In this document: positions 27,431-36,126 of the stretch, piece by piece
How the letters are laid out: each line of letters starts with the position of its first letter
How positions within the stretch are numbered: the stretch's first letter is position 1
Origin: Alcaligenes aquatilis
GTDB lineage: Bacteria > Pseudomonadota > Gammaproteobacteria > Burkholderiales > Burkholderiaceae_B
Length of the DNA stretch: 64,000 nucleotides
Direction of reading: 5' to 3'
Assembly: GCF_003076515.1 (NCBI RefSeq)
Contig: NZ_CP022390.1
Coordinates: 2,984,572-3,048,571 of the forward strand
Translations under genes and position numbers: made by a program
The notes under the pieces: generated by a model
What the model was told of the DNA's origin: nothing
The model's database searches: none
Seen by the model: the letters and a program-made list of their open reading frames with translations, nothing else

Positions 27431-29772
27431 ACTTGGCTCCCACTGGCGGCTTCAGCGGCAGGATTTTCCCGACGCAGATCGAAGGGGAAATCATCCACGG
27501 CAATAACGCGGTCGCGCACGATATCGCGGGCCTGGATTTGTTCATACTCCTGGGCGGTGATGCCACCGGCCTGGAAGACGGCTTCGGCCAGATCGCGCAC
27601 GTTGGCTTTGGGGTTGTCCTGCAATTGACCACTTTTCTCGAACTGACGGATTTTGGCGTCAATATCACGAGTGTTCAGCGTCGCCAGCAAGGCGGCTTCA
27701 ATCGCACCGACGGGTTCCATATCGTCGTCAGGCAAGTAAGTGTCGTAGGTCAGGCGATCACGAGTGGCACCGGGTTTGGTCAACAGTTTGGCAACGGTGT
27801 GATCCAGTTTGTCATCGGGACCCAGACGGCGCTGGCCCAGAGGGAAGACCAGGAAGCGCAGCACGGCCGCCAAAGGACGGTTCGGGAAGTTTTCCAGCAC
27901 CTTGTCCAGGGCGTGTTGAGCGCGCATCAGGGCGTCTTGAGCCGCCCAGTGAGCCAAAGGAGCATCTTCTTGTTGACGACCTTCGTCCTGATAGCGTTTG
28001 AGCACGGCACTTAGCATGTACAGCTCGGACAGCACATCCCCCAGACGCGAGGACAGACGCTCACGCATTTTCAGGGATCCTCCCAGCACCAGCATGGACG
28101 CGTCGGCCAGCAAGGAGAAGGCGGCGCTGTAACGGCTGGCCTGGCTGTAGTAGGTGTGCATGGCCTTGGCGGTGCCGGTAGGGCCACTTAGCAAGCGCCA
28201 GCCACCCAGGCCCAGCCAGAAGGAACGGCCCGTGTTAGCCAGGGTGTAGCGAATGTGTGCCCAAAATGCCTGATCAAACTTACGCAAACCGGCTTCACGA
28301 TCAGGATCCAGCGCGGCTGTCATTTCTTCCAGAATGAAAGGATGGCAACGGATCGCGCCTTGACCAAAGATGATCAGGCTACGCGTCAGAATATTGGCGC
28401 CTTCCACTGTAATACCGACGGGGATCTGTTGATAAGCACGGCCCAGAAAGTTGGAGGGGCCAAGACAAATACCTTTACCGCCAATCACGTCCATACCGTC
28501 GTTCACCACAATACGACCACGTTCGGTGACGTGATATTTGACGATGGCCGAGACCACGGAAGGTTTCTCGCCCAGGTCCACGGCAGCAGCCGTCATGGTG
28601 CGGGCGGCATCCATGGCATAGGTATGGCCAGCAATGCGAGCCAGTGCTTCTTCCACACCTTCAAACTTGCTGATGGCGCTGCGGAACTGGGTACGCACAG
28701 CGGAGTAACCACCCACGGCGCGGCTGGTCAGTTTGGCCATGCCGGTAAAGGAGGAGGGTAGGGAGATGGAGCGGCCGGCAGCCAGACATTCCATCAACAT
28801 GCGCCAGCCTTGGCCAGCCATGTCGGGACCACCAATAATGAATTCCAGCGGCATGAACACGTCTTTGCCACGGGTGGGGCCGTTCATGAACATGGCATTC
28901 AAGGGGAAGTGACGGCGACCGGTATCGACACCAGGGTGGTCGCTAGGGACCAGGGCGCAGGTAATGCCAATGTCTTTTTCGCCACCCAGCAAACCGTCCG
29001 GGTCATAGAGGCGGAAGGCCAGACCCAGCAAGGTGCACACCGGAGCCAGCGTGATATAGCGCTTGTCCCAGGTGACGCGCATGCCCAGCACTTCCTGACC
29101 TTCCCATTCGCCTTTGCAAACAATACCTACGTCAGGAATGGAGGCGGCATCGGAACCGGCCCAAGGGCTGGTCAGTGCGAAAGCGGGAATGTCACGGCCA
29201 TCGGCCAGACGGGGCAGGTAGTGTTGCTTTTGTTCGTCGGTGCCGTAGTGCAGCAGCAGTTCAGCCGGGCCTAGCGAGTTGGGCACCATCACCGATACGG
29301 ACAAAGCCGAGTTGCGGGTGGAGAGCTTGGCCACGACTGCCGAGTGCGCTTGCGCCGAAAAACCGCGACCGCCGTATTCCTTGGGAATAATCAGGCTGAA
29401 GAAGCGGTTTTCTTTCAGGTAATTCCAGACCTCGACAGGCATGTCGAAGTCTTCCTGGCTGACTTGCCAGTCGTCAATCATGGCGCAAGCCACATTGACT
29501 TCATTGTCCATGAACTGGCGCTCTTCATCGGTCAGCCGGTAGGCTGGATAAGAGCTCAGGGTATTCCAGTTGGGTTTGCCGCGAAACAGTTCACTTTCCC
29601 ACCAGACCGTACCCGCTTCCAGCGCATCGCGCTCGGTTTGGGACATGGCAGGCAAAACACTGGAAAAAGCGCGGTAAATTGGGCGGCTTAGCCACTTGGT
29701 GCGTAGATTCCGGTTTTTGAGAACGTAGACGCAGCCAAGCACTAGCACTATCAATAGCAAGGTCACAAACAT
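27427..29772 (-). CDS. fadE: Acyl-CoA dehydrogenase
   Basis: 781 residues, of FadE size. An N-terminal membrane segment (FVTLLLIVLVLGCVYVLKN) precedes the acyl-CoA dehydrogenase domain (FFSLIIPKEYGGRGFSAQAH, ALTSPWAGSDAASIPDVGI) and a long C-terminal extension typical of the FadE family. It catalyses the first, FAD-dependent step of beta-oxidation. It is about 200 bases downstream of the TetR-type regulator on the same strand; the gap contains a repeat. Confidence 0.93.
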   Translation of the reverse strand: MFVTLLLIVLVLGCVYVLKNRNLRTKWLSRPIYRAFSSVLPAMSQTERDALEAGTVWWESELFRGKPNWNTLSSYPAYRLTDEERQFMDNEVNVACAMIDDWQVSQEDFDMPVEVWNYLKENRFFSLIIPKEYGGRGFSAQAHSAVVAKLSTRNSALSVSVMVPNSLGPAELLLHYGTDEQKQHYLPRLADGRDIPAFALTSPWAGSDAASIPDVGIVCKGEWEGQEVLGMRVTWDKRYITLAPVCTLLGLAFRLYDPDGLLGGEKDIGITCALVPSDHPGVDTGRRHFPLNAMFMNGPTRGKDVFMPLEFIIGGPDMAGQGWRMLMECLAAGRSISLPSSFTGMAKLTSRAVGGYSAVRTQFRSAISKFEGVEEALARIAGHTYAMDAARTMTAAAVDLGEKPSVVSAIVKYHVTERGRIVVNDGMDVIGGKGICLGPSNFLGRAYQQIPVGITVEGANILTRSLIIFGQGAIRCHPFILEEMTAALDPDREAGLRKFDQAFWAHIRYTLANTGRSFWLGLGGWRLLSGPTGTAKAMHTYYSQASRYSAAFSLLADASMLVLGGSLKMRERLSSRLGDVLSELYMLSAVLKRYQDEGRQQEDAPLAHWAAQDALMRAQHALDKVLENFPNRPLAAVLRFLVFPLGQRRLGPDDKLDHTVAKLLTKPGATRDRLTYDTYLPDDDMEPVGAIEAALLATLNTRDIDAKIRQFEKSGQLQDNPKANVRDLAEAVFQAGGITAQEYEQIQARDIVRDRVIAVDDFPFDLRRENPAAEAASGSQV

Positions 29773-29807
29773 GGCAACTCCGGACTAGCTAAGAAAAGAA
29801 AAAAATG

Positions 29808-29928
29808 CCCCCACGCTGCGCCTTTGGCTTGCTGCCCCCCAAGGGGGAGCTTTTTGCCTTGGGGCGGCCCGGCGGTAAAAAATACCCCCACGCTGCACCT
29901 TCGGCTTGCTGCCCTTAAAAGAAGGGCG
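29808..29928. repeat. Two-copy intergenic repeat between fadE and its regulator
   Basis: CCCCCACGCTGC followed by a C-C-T-T-(T/C)-GGCTTGCTGCCC pattern occurs at 29808 and again at 29885, 77 bases apart. The first copy continues into a CCCCCCAAGGGGG hairpin and GCCTTGGGGCGGCCCGGCGG. Repeats of this style are common between genes in Burkholderiales (from memory). No ORF is visible. It could fold into hairpins that end or attenuate transcription from the regulator into fadE. Confidence 0.6.
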
Positions 29929-29969
29929 TGGTTCACCTTGGTGTAGCTTGGTGGTCAGGACCGTTCAGC

Positions 29970-30623
29970 TCAGGTGCTGGCGGGTAAAGGCGCTCGTAAT
30001 CCACCCAGCAGGAAACTCATCAGACGCTGTTGCAGTTGTTGCTCACTTTCGGGGCTGTCGCTAAGGGGTAATTGCAAGGCCCGACGTAGTGATTGGGTGC
30101 CCATCAAGGCGTAAGAGGTGGCACCCAGCATGAAATGAAATCGCCAGATGATTTCTTCTTCGGGCACGGTGGGCAGGGCTTCGTGCAAAGCCTGCTTGAA
30201 AGGCAGGAAGATGGCGACTTGCTCGTCCCAACAAATGGATTGGATGAAGTCTTGCGGTGCCGGGCGGTCTTGCCCGGGCAAAGGAATAAACGAGCGTGGT
30301 GTGCCATTGCCAGAACCCGCCAAGCGGATTAGTGGCCCAAAAAAGGCATCTACTACCTGTGATGCTTTCAACGGACCCTCACCGGCTTGTTGGCGATAAA
30401 AAGCCAGCTTTTCCAGGCGTTCTTGATTGATACTGTTCAAGCGGCGCTGAAATACGGCCTGTGTCAGTCCGTCTTTACTGCCAAAGTGGTAATTAACAGC
30501 CGACAGGTTTACCTTGGCCTGCGCCGTAATCTGGCGCATGGAGGTATTTTCGTGACCATACAGCGCGAACAGATGTTCGGCTGCATCGAGAATGGCGGAC
30601 TGTGTCCTATCAGAGCGTTTCAC
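29970..30623 (-). CDS. TetR-family regulator, PsrA-like
   Basis: 217 residues. The N-terminal helix-turn-helix (ILDAAEHLFALYGHENTSM, QAKVNLSAVNYHFGSKDGL) closely resembles PsrA of Pseudomonas, a repressor of fatty-acid degradation genes that responds to long-chain fatty acids. The C-terminal ligand domain is less conserved. It heads the minus-strand fad cluster, and a perfect palindrome matching the PsrA-type motif lies 15 bases before its start, suggesting autoregulation. Confidence 0.85.
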   Translation of the reverse strand: MKRSDRTQSAILDAAEHLFALYGHENTSMRQITAQAKVNLSAVNYHFGSKDGLTQAVFQRRLNSINQERLEKLAFYRQQAGEGPLKASQVVDAFFGPLIRLAGSGNGTPRSFIPLPGQDRPAPQDFIQSICWDEQVAIFLPFKQALHEALPTVPEEEIIWRFHFMLGATSYALMGTQSLRRALQLPLSDSPESEQQLQQRLMSFLLGGLRAPLPAST

Positions 30624-30637
30624 CGTTATTTCCTAAT

Positions 30638-30655
30638 TTCAAACGAGTGTTTGAA
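30638..30655. promoter_or_regulatory. Palindromic candidate operator upstream of the PsrA-like gene
   Basis: TTCAAAC (30638-30644), GAGT and GTTTGAA (30649-30655) form a perfect 7-4-7 palindrome. It contains CAAAC-N4-GTTTG, which fits the published PsrA consensus G/C-AAAC-N2-4-GTTT-G/C (from memory). It lies 15 bases upstream of the regulator start, where it would overlap the promoter. Confidence 0.7.
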
Positions 30656-30729
30656 TAATGTAGCGGGAATAGGCGGTTAGTACAGTAGGGGTTCACCCTA
30701 GCCCTGCAAAGCAGGGCCAGGAGCCAGCT

Positions 30730-32157
30730 TTAGATTTGAGTCACAAATTTGGTGACTAAATATCCGTCAAAGGTTTCCGCACCGCCTTCGCTGCCAATAC
30801 CACTGTCCTTGACGCCACCAAACGGCGTTTCGGGCAGGGAACTGCCAAAGTGGTTGATATTGACCATACCGGATTCCAGCTCGGTGCCCAGTCGATGCGC
30901 GTCTTGCAAGGATTGCGTAAAGGCATAGGCCGACAAACCAAAGGGCAGGCTGTTGGCGCGGGCGATGGCATCGTCCAGGTCGCTGTAGCGAGTCAGGGGG
31001 GCGATAGGGCCGAAAGGCTCCTCGGTCATGACCAGCGCATCGTCTGGCAAATCCGTCAGTACAGTGGGCGAGAAAAAGAAACCGTCGCGCTTGATCTGCT
31101 CACCACCCAACAGCACTTTGCCGCCCAGAGAGCGGGCATTGTCGACAAACTTTTGCATCATGGGGATGCGGCGCTCGTGAGCCAAGGGGCCCATTTGCGT
31201 ATCCGGGTCCAGTCCATCACCCACTTTGACATTGGCCAGCTCTTGGGTGAAGCGATCCACAAACGCGGTGTAAATATCGTCGTGGATGTAAAAGCGCGTG
31301 GGCGAAATGCAAACCTGTCCCGCGTTACGGATCTTGAAACGAGCCAATTGACGGGCGGCGCGGGCTACATCGGCATCGGGCAGGACCAGCACGGGAGAAT
31401 GACCGCCCAATTCCATGGTGATGCGTTTCATATGAGCGCCGGCTAGCGCAGCCAGTTGTTTGCCTACTGGTACAGAGCCGGTAAAGGAGACTTTGCGCAC
31501 GATGGGCGAACGGATCAGGTAGTCCGAGACCTCGTGTGGCACACCCCATACAATATTCAGCACGCCTGGCGGCAGACCGGCGTCGTGGAAGGCTTGAGCA
31601 ATGGCCATGACTGCGCTGGGGGAGTCCTCGGGGCCTTTGAGAATGATCGTGCAACCTGCACCAATTGCCGCGCAGATTTTACGAATGGCTTGGTTATAGG
31701 GGAAGTTCCATGGCGTAAAGGCGGCGCAAACCCCAATGGGTTCGCGCAAGACCAGTTGTTGCACTTTGGGGTTGCGTGCGGGAATAACGCGACCATAGAT
31801 GCGACGGCATTCTTCGGCGTGCCAGTCTGCATGATCGGCGCAGGACATGATTTCACCCACGGCCTCGGCCAGCGGTTTGCCTTGGTCCAGCGTCAGGTTA
31901 CGGCCAATTTCCTGGGCGCGTTCGCGGGATAGTTCCGCCACCTTGCGCAAGATCGCGCTGCGATCCATGGGCGAGCTATGACGCCAGCTTTGGAACGCGG
32001 CTTGAGCGGCATGCAGAGCCGCATCCAGATCTGCCTGGGATGCCAGGGGCAGTTGGCCCAAGGTACTGCCATCGGCTGGGTTGATGACGGCTTGGGTCTG
32101 ACGAGCTTGCCCGTCCAGGAATTGGCCATTGATATAGAGGGCCAGATGTTGATACAT
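30730..32157 (-). CDS. NAD(P)-dependent aldehyde dehydrogenase (succinate-semialdehyde dehydrogenase-like)
   Basis: 475 residues from the ATG at 32157, which has GGAG eight bases upstream; the frame is open much further back without a better start. The catalytic glutamate is in TMELGGHSPVLVLPDADVA and the catalytic cysteine in NAGQVCISPTRFYIHD. The Rossmann part has VSFTGSVPVGKQLAALAGAH. The overall pattern is closest to GabD-type enzymes, but substrate prediction in this family is weak. It is divergent from an RpiR-type regulator. Confidence 0.87.
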   Translation of the reverse strand: MYQHLALYINGQFLDGQARQTQAVINPADGSTLGQLPLASQADLDAALHAAQAAFQSWRHSSPMDRSAILRKVAELSRERAQEIGRNLTLDQGKPLAEAVGEIMSCADHADWHAEECRRIYGRVIPARNPKVQQLVLREPIGVCAAFTPWNFPYNQAIRKICAAIGAGCTIILKGPEDSPSAVMAIAQAFHDAGLPPGVLNIVWGVPHEVSDYLIRSPIVRKVSFTGSVPVGKQLAALAGAHMKRITMELGGHSPVLVLPDADVARAARQLARFKIRNAGQVCISPTRFYIHDDIYTAFVDRFTQELANVKVGDGLDPDTQMGPLAHERRIPMMQKFVDNARSLGGKVLLGGEQIKRDGFFFSPTVLTDLPDDALVMTEEPFGPIAPLTRYSDLDDAIARANSLPFGLSAYAFTQSLQDAHRLGTELESGMVNINHFGSSLPETPFGGVKDSGIGSEGGAETFDGYLVTKFVTQI

Positions 32158-32359
32158 GTGCTTTTCTCCAGAGTAGACTGTGCAGATCGAATGCAGCGCA
32201 CCGAAGGGACAGGGCCGGTCGCGAGGGCCTGATGAGCATTGGCCGTTTATGCGGCCTATGCTCCCATTGTCATGTCGGCTCGTTAAAATGGCAGGATCAT
32301 CCTGTATGGCCGTCTTTGACTCATAGTAAAACTCTCCTGTCTGAAATCCAATTCCTGTC

Positions 32360-33262
32360 ATGGTCACCACGAAACGTACACGCCGTATCTCACCGGAGGC
32401 AGAGTCTCCTCGCAGCACTCCTCAGGCCATGCTGGCGCGCATTCGGAGTTTGTTACCGACCATGGGGGCGGCCTCACAGCGCATTGGTGAATTTGTCATT
32501 AACTATCCGGCAGATGTGGTCCACATGTCGGTCAGTGAAGTGGCTGAGCGCACGCAATGCAGTGAGGGAAGCGTAGTTGGATTTTGCAAACTGCTGGGTG
32601 CAACAGGTTTTCAGCAATTGAAAATCTCGCTGGCCCAGCAAATTGTGCAACCCGTCCAGTACATACACGAGGATCTGGAGTCGGGTGACTCAATCGATCA
32701 GGTTGTGAGCAAGATCTTTCACAGCAATATTCAAACCTTGCAAGAGACAGAGTCGGTACTCGATCCGGCTGCCTTGGCCAAGGCGGTTGCGTTGATCCGT
32801 CAGGCGCAGCGTATTGAAATTTACGGTATTGGTAGTTCGTCGGTGATTGCGCACGATGCCCACTACCGGATGTTGCGTATTGGTTTGCAGGCAACAGCGG
32901 TCACGGATTCACACGTACAGGCTATCAGCGCTTCGCTAACCGGGCCGCAGGTGGTTGTGCTGACAATTTCTCATTCGGGCAGTACACATGAAACCGTACT
33001 GGCCACTCGTCTGGCTAAAGAGGCGGGCGCCAGCACGATATGTATTACCAATTTTGGCAAGTCTCCGATTCAAGGCTATGCCGATGTCGTCTTGCACACC
33101 ATGTCCCGCGAAACCCATTTTCGCACCGAGGCGATGACCAGTCGTTTAGCTCAACTGGCTATTATTGATACTTTGATCGCCTGCCTGGCCTTAGCTGACT
33201 ATGATAAATCGGTGCAGACTTTGCGCAGCACCTTTGAAGTGCTATCCAACAAGCGTTATTAA
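32360..33262 (+). CDS. RpiR-family regulator (HTH and SIS domains)
   Basis: 300 residues. The N-terminal HTH_6 domain (VVHMSVSEVAERTQCSEGSV) is followed by a SIS domain (IEIYGIGSSSVIAHDAHYRM, VLTISHSGSTHETVLATRLA) that usually binds a phosphosugar. It is divergent from the aldehyde dehydrogenase and likely controls it, perhaps through a palindrome at 32292-32304. Its stop overlaps the convergent phosphatase gene by 4 bases. Confidence 0.88.
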   Translation: MVTTKRTRRISPEAESPRSTPQAMLARIRSLLPTMGAASQRIGEFVINYPADVVHMSVSEVAERTQCSEGSVVGFCKLLGATGFQQLKISLAQQIVQPVQYIHEDLESGDSIDQVVSKIFHSNIQTLQETESVLDPAALAKAVALIRQAQRIEIYGIGSSSVIAHDAHYRMLRIGLQATAVTDSHVQAISASLTGPQVVVLTISHSGSTHETVLATRLAKEAGASTICITNFGKSPIQGYADVVLHTMSRETHFRTEAMTSRLAQLAIIDTLIACLALADYDKSVQTLRSTFEVLSNKRY

Positions 33263-34092
33263 CCTTGGCTGACTTCGTGGAGATGACGTCGCACGGGGAT
33301 GTTTCGGAGCATCAAGGCGCCTACGTCTGGCGCGTCGGCTTGCGAGGATGGGCCGACCAGTAGATAGCCTAATCCGAGGCTGACTGCACCCAAGGCATCT
33401 GTGGCGGCATTGTCCCCGATAACGGTCACATGCTCATTGTGCAAGCCCAGACGTTGCAAGCCTTCCCTAAATAGCATCGATTGCGGTTTACCCAGAATTT
33501 CCGCTTGCGCCCCAGGTATGCAGGCTAATACCGCCTGTAATAGTGCGCCTGTTTCCGGGGTGAGTAGACCTTGCGGGCCAGGGTGGGTCAGGTCAGCATT
33601 GCTGACCAGAAGCGTGGCGCCTTGGCTGAGTTCACGGATGACTTGCTGCAAAGTGTCATAGCTGAAATGGCGATCTCGCGTCAGCAGAACAATGTCGGCA
33701 TTTCGCTCTACCAGAGTCAAACCCAGCTCCATGGCCAGTGCCCGCAGCGCTTGAGAGGCGCACAGCATAAGCGGGTTGTGTGGGTAGCGGCAGGCAATGT
33801 GATGTATGGCTTGTTCTCCTGCCAGCACCAAGTTGGCCGGTGGCACTGGTAACCCCAATGCTTGCAGTTGGGGGGCCAGCGTTTGTGCGGTATGGGTAGA
33901 GTTGTTGGAAACCACGATATACCGACCCTCCCAGTAATGTAGTAATTCCTTGGCGCCGGGTAGTACTTCATCGCCACGGATGAGTGTGCCATCTAAATCC
34001 AGAATCAAACCTAGGGACTGAGAGAGCCATGATGCATCCGATGGAGCATCGGGTTGGGAGCTGGGTGGCGCAGCAGAGAGCAAGGAGGTCAT
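33259..34092 (-). CDS. HAD-superfamily phosphatase, NagD-like
   Basis: About 277 residues from the ATG at 34092; an upstream ATG at 34191 is possible but adds residues with no family similarity. HAD motifs are all present: LILDLDGTLIRGDE (I), IVVSNNSTHTAQTL (II), GKPQSMLFREGLQRLGL (III lysine) and VTVIGDNAATDALGAVS (IV). The C2-type cap is consistent with NagD/PNPPase enzymes acting on small phosphate esters. The substrate is unknown. It is divergent from the PhnD-type gene. Confidence 0.83.
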   Translation of the reverse strand: MTSLLSAAPPSSQPDAPSDASWLSQSLGLILDLDGTLIRGDEVLPGAKELLHYWEGRYIVVSNNSTHTAQTLAPQLQALGLPVPPANLVLAGEQAIHHIACRYPHNPLMLCASQALRALAMELGLTLVERNADIVLLTRDRHFSYDTLQQVIRELSQGATLLVSNADLTHPGPQGLLTPETGALLQAVLACIPGAQAEILGKPQSMLFREGLQRLGLHNEHVTVIGDNAATDALGAVSLGLGYLLVGPSSQADAPDVGALMLRNIPVRRHLHEVSQG

Positions 34093-34315
34093 AAACGAGA
34101 TACAGAGTGTCAAAAAAGGACCGCGTCGAACTGGCCGCAATGCCGGCTCTGCGCGCTGGAATGGCTCAAATTCTAACTGAACATTATTCAAAAATCATTT
34201 TTGTTGTTTTGAGCTATTTTCATTTTTTTGTCATATAAGGCAGCTAATCTTCGTTTCGATGTCAGACAAGTACCCATGTCATGACGCACACCTTTTCACG
34301 ACAAGGATTATCGAA

Positions 34316-35254
34316 ATGAAGACGAACCGCTTTCATCTTTCCGCATTGGCCCTGGCTTTCATGCTGACTCCGTTCGCTGCTGCACAGGCACAGGCATTGG
34401 CGGATGGTTCACAACAGCACCCCTTGCGCGTGTTGTTGATCCCTGCTGATGGCGGTACAGAGTCCGGTACCAAGGCAGACTACCAACCCATCTTCAACGC
34501 GATCACAAGCAGCACGGGTCTGCATTTTGATTTGACGGTTGGGCAGTCCTATGGAGCTGTGGTGGAAGGGATGTGCAACCAATTGGCTGAAGTTGCCTTT
34601 CTGGGACCTGTCTCTTATGTGCAGGCACATGACCGGGGTTGCGCTCAGTTGTTAGCGGTGGGTGTGCAAAAGGGGCAGTCTTCCTATTACGCCGCCATGT
34701 TTGCCCCGAAAGAATCCTCTGTGACCTCTTTGAAGGACCTGAAAGGTAAACGTGCCGCATTTGGTGATGTCAATTCGGCATCCAGTTTCACGTTTCAGAT
34801 GGCTTCTATGATTAACGATGGCATGAATCCCGCCCAGGATTTGGCCGAGTTGCATTTGACCGGTAGCCATGCCAGCAGTTTGGCTGCTTTGGTGCAAGGG
34901 CAGGTCGATGCAGCCGCCTTGTCTTTTGACTCTTTTGACAAAGCTGTTCGCCAAGGCGCTGTTGATCCTCAATCGGTCAAGGTTATCTTCAAGAGCGAGC
35001 CAATTCCTTATCCCCCGCTGGCGATGAACACCAAACTGCCTGAGGGGCTGAAAAAGACCTTGAAAGAAGCATTCTCGACGGTTCATCAAGCTCCAGGCGT
35101 GACTCCAGACATGGTGCGTGGCTATGGCGGTGCCAAATTGGATCGCTACGACACGGCATTCTCGGAAGAGCAGTTCAGTGGCCCCGCATCCAAGATGTCA
35201 TTGCTCACTGACGAGGTCAAAGGCGAGATTCTGGCCAAGGCTGCACAGCGGTGA
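34316..35254 (+). CDS. phnD: Phosphate/phosphite/phosphonate ABC transporter substrate-binding protein
   Basis: About 312 residues from ATG 34316, with AAGGA upstream. The signal peptide KTNRFHLSALALAFMLTPF is cleaved near AQAQA. The mature part LRVLLIPADGGTESG and the later SLKDLKGKRAAFGDVNSASS (PhnD pattern) match the family that binds phosphonate, phosphite or phosphate analogues. It heads the PhnDCE-type operon by 4-base overlaps. The ligand cannot be fixed by sequence. Confidence 0.85.
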   Translation: MKTNRFHLSALALAFMLTPFAAAQAQALADGSQQHPLRVLLIPADGGTESGTKADYQPIFNAITSSTGLHFDLTVGQSYGAVVEGMCNQLAEVAFLGPVSYVQAHDRGCAQLLAVGVQKGQSSYYAAMFAPKESSVTSLKDLKGKRAAFGDVNSASSFTFQMASMINDGMNPAQDLAELHLTGSHASSLAALVQGQVDAAALSFDSFDKAVRQGAVDPQSVKVIFKSEPIPYPPLAMNTKLPEGLKKTLKEAFSTVHQAPGVTPDMVRGYGGAKLDRYDTAFSEEQFSGPASKMSLLTDEVKGEILAKAAQR

Positions 35255-36126
35255 GTGTGATGAACGAGATCGCTGCCATGTTGCGTTTTGAATCTGTGGG
35301 GATGCGATATCCCGATGGCACGACTGCGCTCAAATCGGTGTCTTTGAGTGTGCCTCGAGGACAGTTCTGTGTGCTGCTGGGGGCCTCTGGAGCAGGCAAA
35401 TCGACCTTGTTACGTATGGCTAATGGGCTCACTGTTCCTACGCAGGGGGCAGTTTGGGTCGATGGCCAGCGTGTGCAGCGCAGCAGCTTGAAAGCGGTGC
35501 GACCGGGAATTGGGATGGTGCATCAGCACTTTAATTTGGTCTCGCGTGCCACCGTCGCGACGAACGTGCTGTCAGGAGCCTTGCCCGGTTTGCCTGCGTG
35601 GCGAGCGTTTTTGATGCAGTTTCCAGCCTCACTACGCGAGCGGGCTTGCCGCTTGGTGCGTGAGGTCGGACTACAGCCGGAGCATTTGCATCGGCGCGTC
35701 AGTGAACTGTCGGGCGGGCAGCAGCAGCGGGTTGGTATCGCCCGTGCATTCATGCTGGAGCCTGCGGTGCTGCTGGCTGATGAACCGGTGGCCAGCTTGG
35801 ACCCGCGCATCAGCCGTGACATTTTGAGTTTGTTGCGTAGCCAGGCGCGTGATCGGGCGGCGACTGTTCTGTGCAGTTTGCATCAGGTAGAGCTGGCCCG
35901 TGAGTTTGCGGATCGGATTGTGGCGGTGCGTCAGGGTGTTGTGGTTTTTGATGGGCCAGCCAGTGCATTCGATGAGGCCGCAGCCACAGCCTTGTACCAG
36001 GCCGGGACGCCAGGAAGTCCCGTGGAGGCATGGTCTGGGGCGGTCATGACGCCTGGCCGTGCCACTGCATCGCCAGGCAGTTCGACGGTCAGACCGGGCA
36101 CTGTGTTGGTGGAGGGCGTGTCATGA
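35251..36126 (+). CDS. phnC: Phosphonate-type ABC transporter ATP-binding protein
   Basis: 291 residues from GTG 35251, which overlaps the phnD stop (GTGA); an ATG three codons on (35260) is an alternative. Walker A is GASGAGKST, signature LSGGQQQRVGIARAF and Walker B VLLADEPVASLDP. The C-terminal tail after TALYQAGTPGSP is Thr/Pro-rich and not needed for activity. It is coupled with phnD and phnE by overlaps. Confidence 0.88.
   Translation: MSVMNEIAAMLRFESVGMRYPDGTTALKSVSLSVPRGQFCVLLGASGAGKSTLLRMANGLTVPTQGAVWVDGQRVQRSSLKAVRPGIGMVHQHFNLVSRATVATNVLSGALPGLPAWRAFLMQFPASLRERACRLVREVGLQPEHLHRRVSELSGGQQQRVGIARAFMLEPAVLLADEPVASLDPRISRDILSLLRSQARDRAATVLCSLHQVELAREFADRIVAVRQGVVVFDGPASAFDEAAATALYQAGTPGSPVEAWSGAVMTPGRATASPGSSTVRPGTVLVEGVS

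Noticed and set aside
30701..30717. GCCCTGC-AAA-GCAGGGC hairpin downstream of the aldehyde dehydrogenase
   Set aside because: A perfect 7-bp stem but without a T run in either direction. It might be a rho-independent-like structure but cannot be called a terminator.
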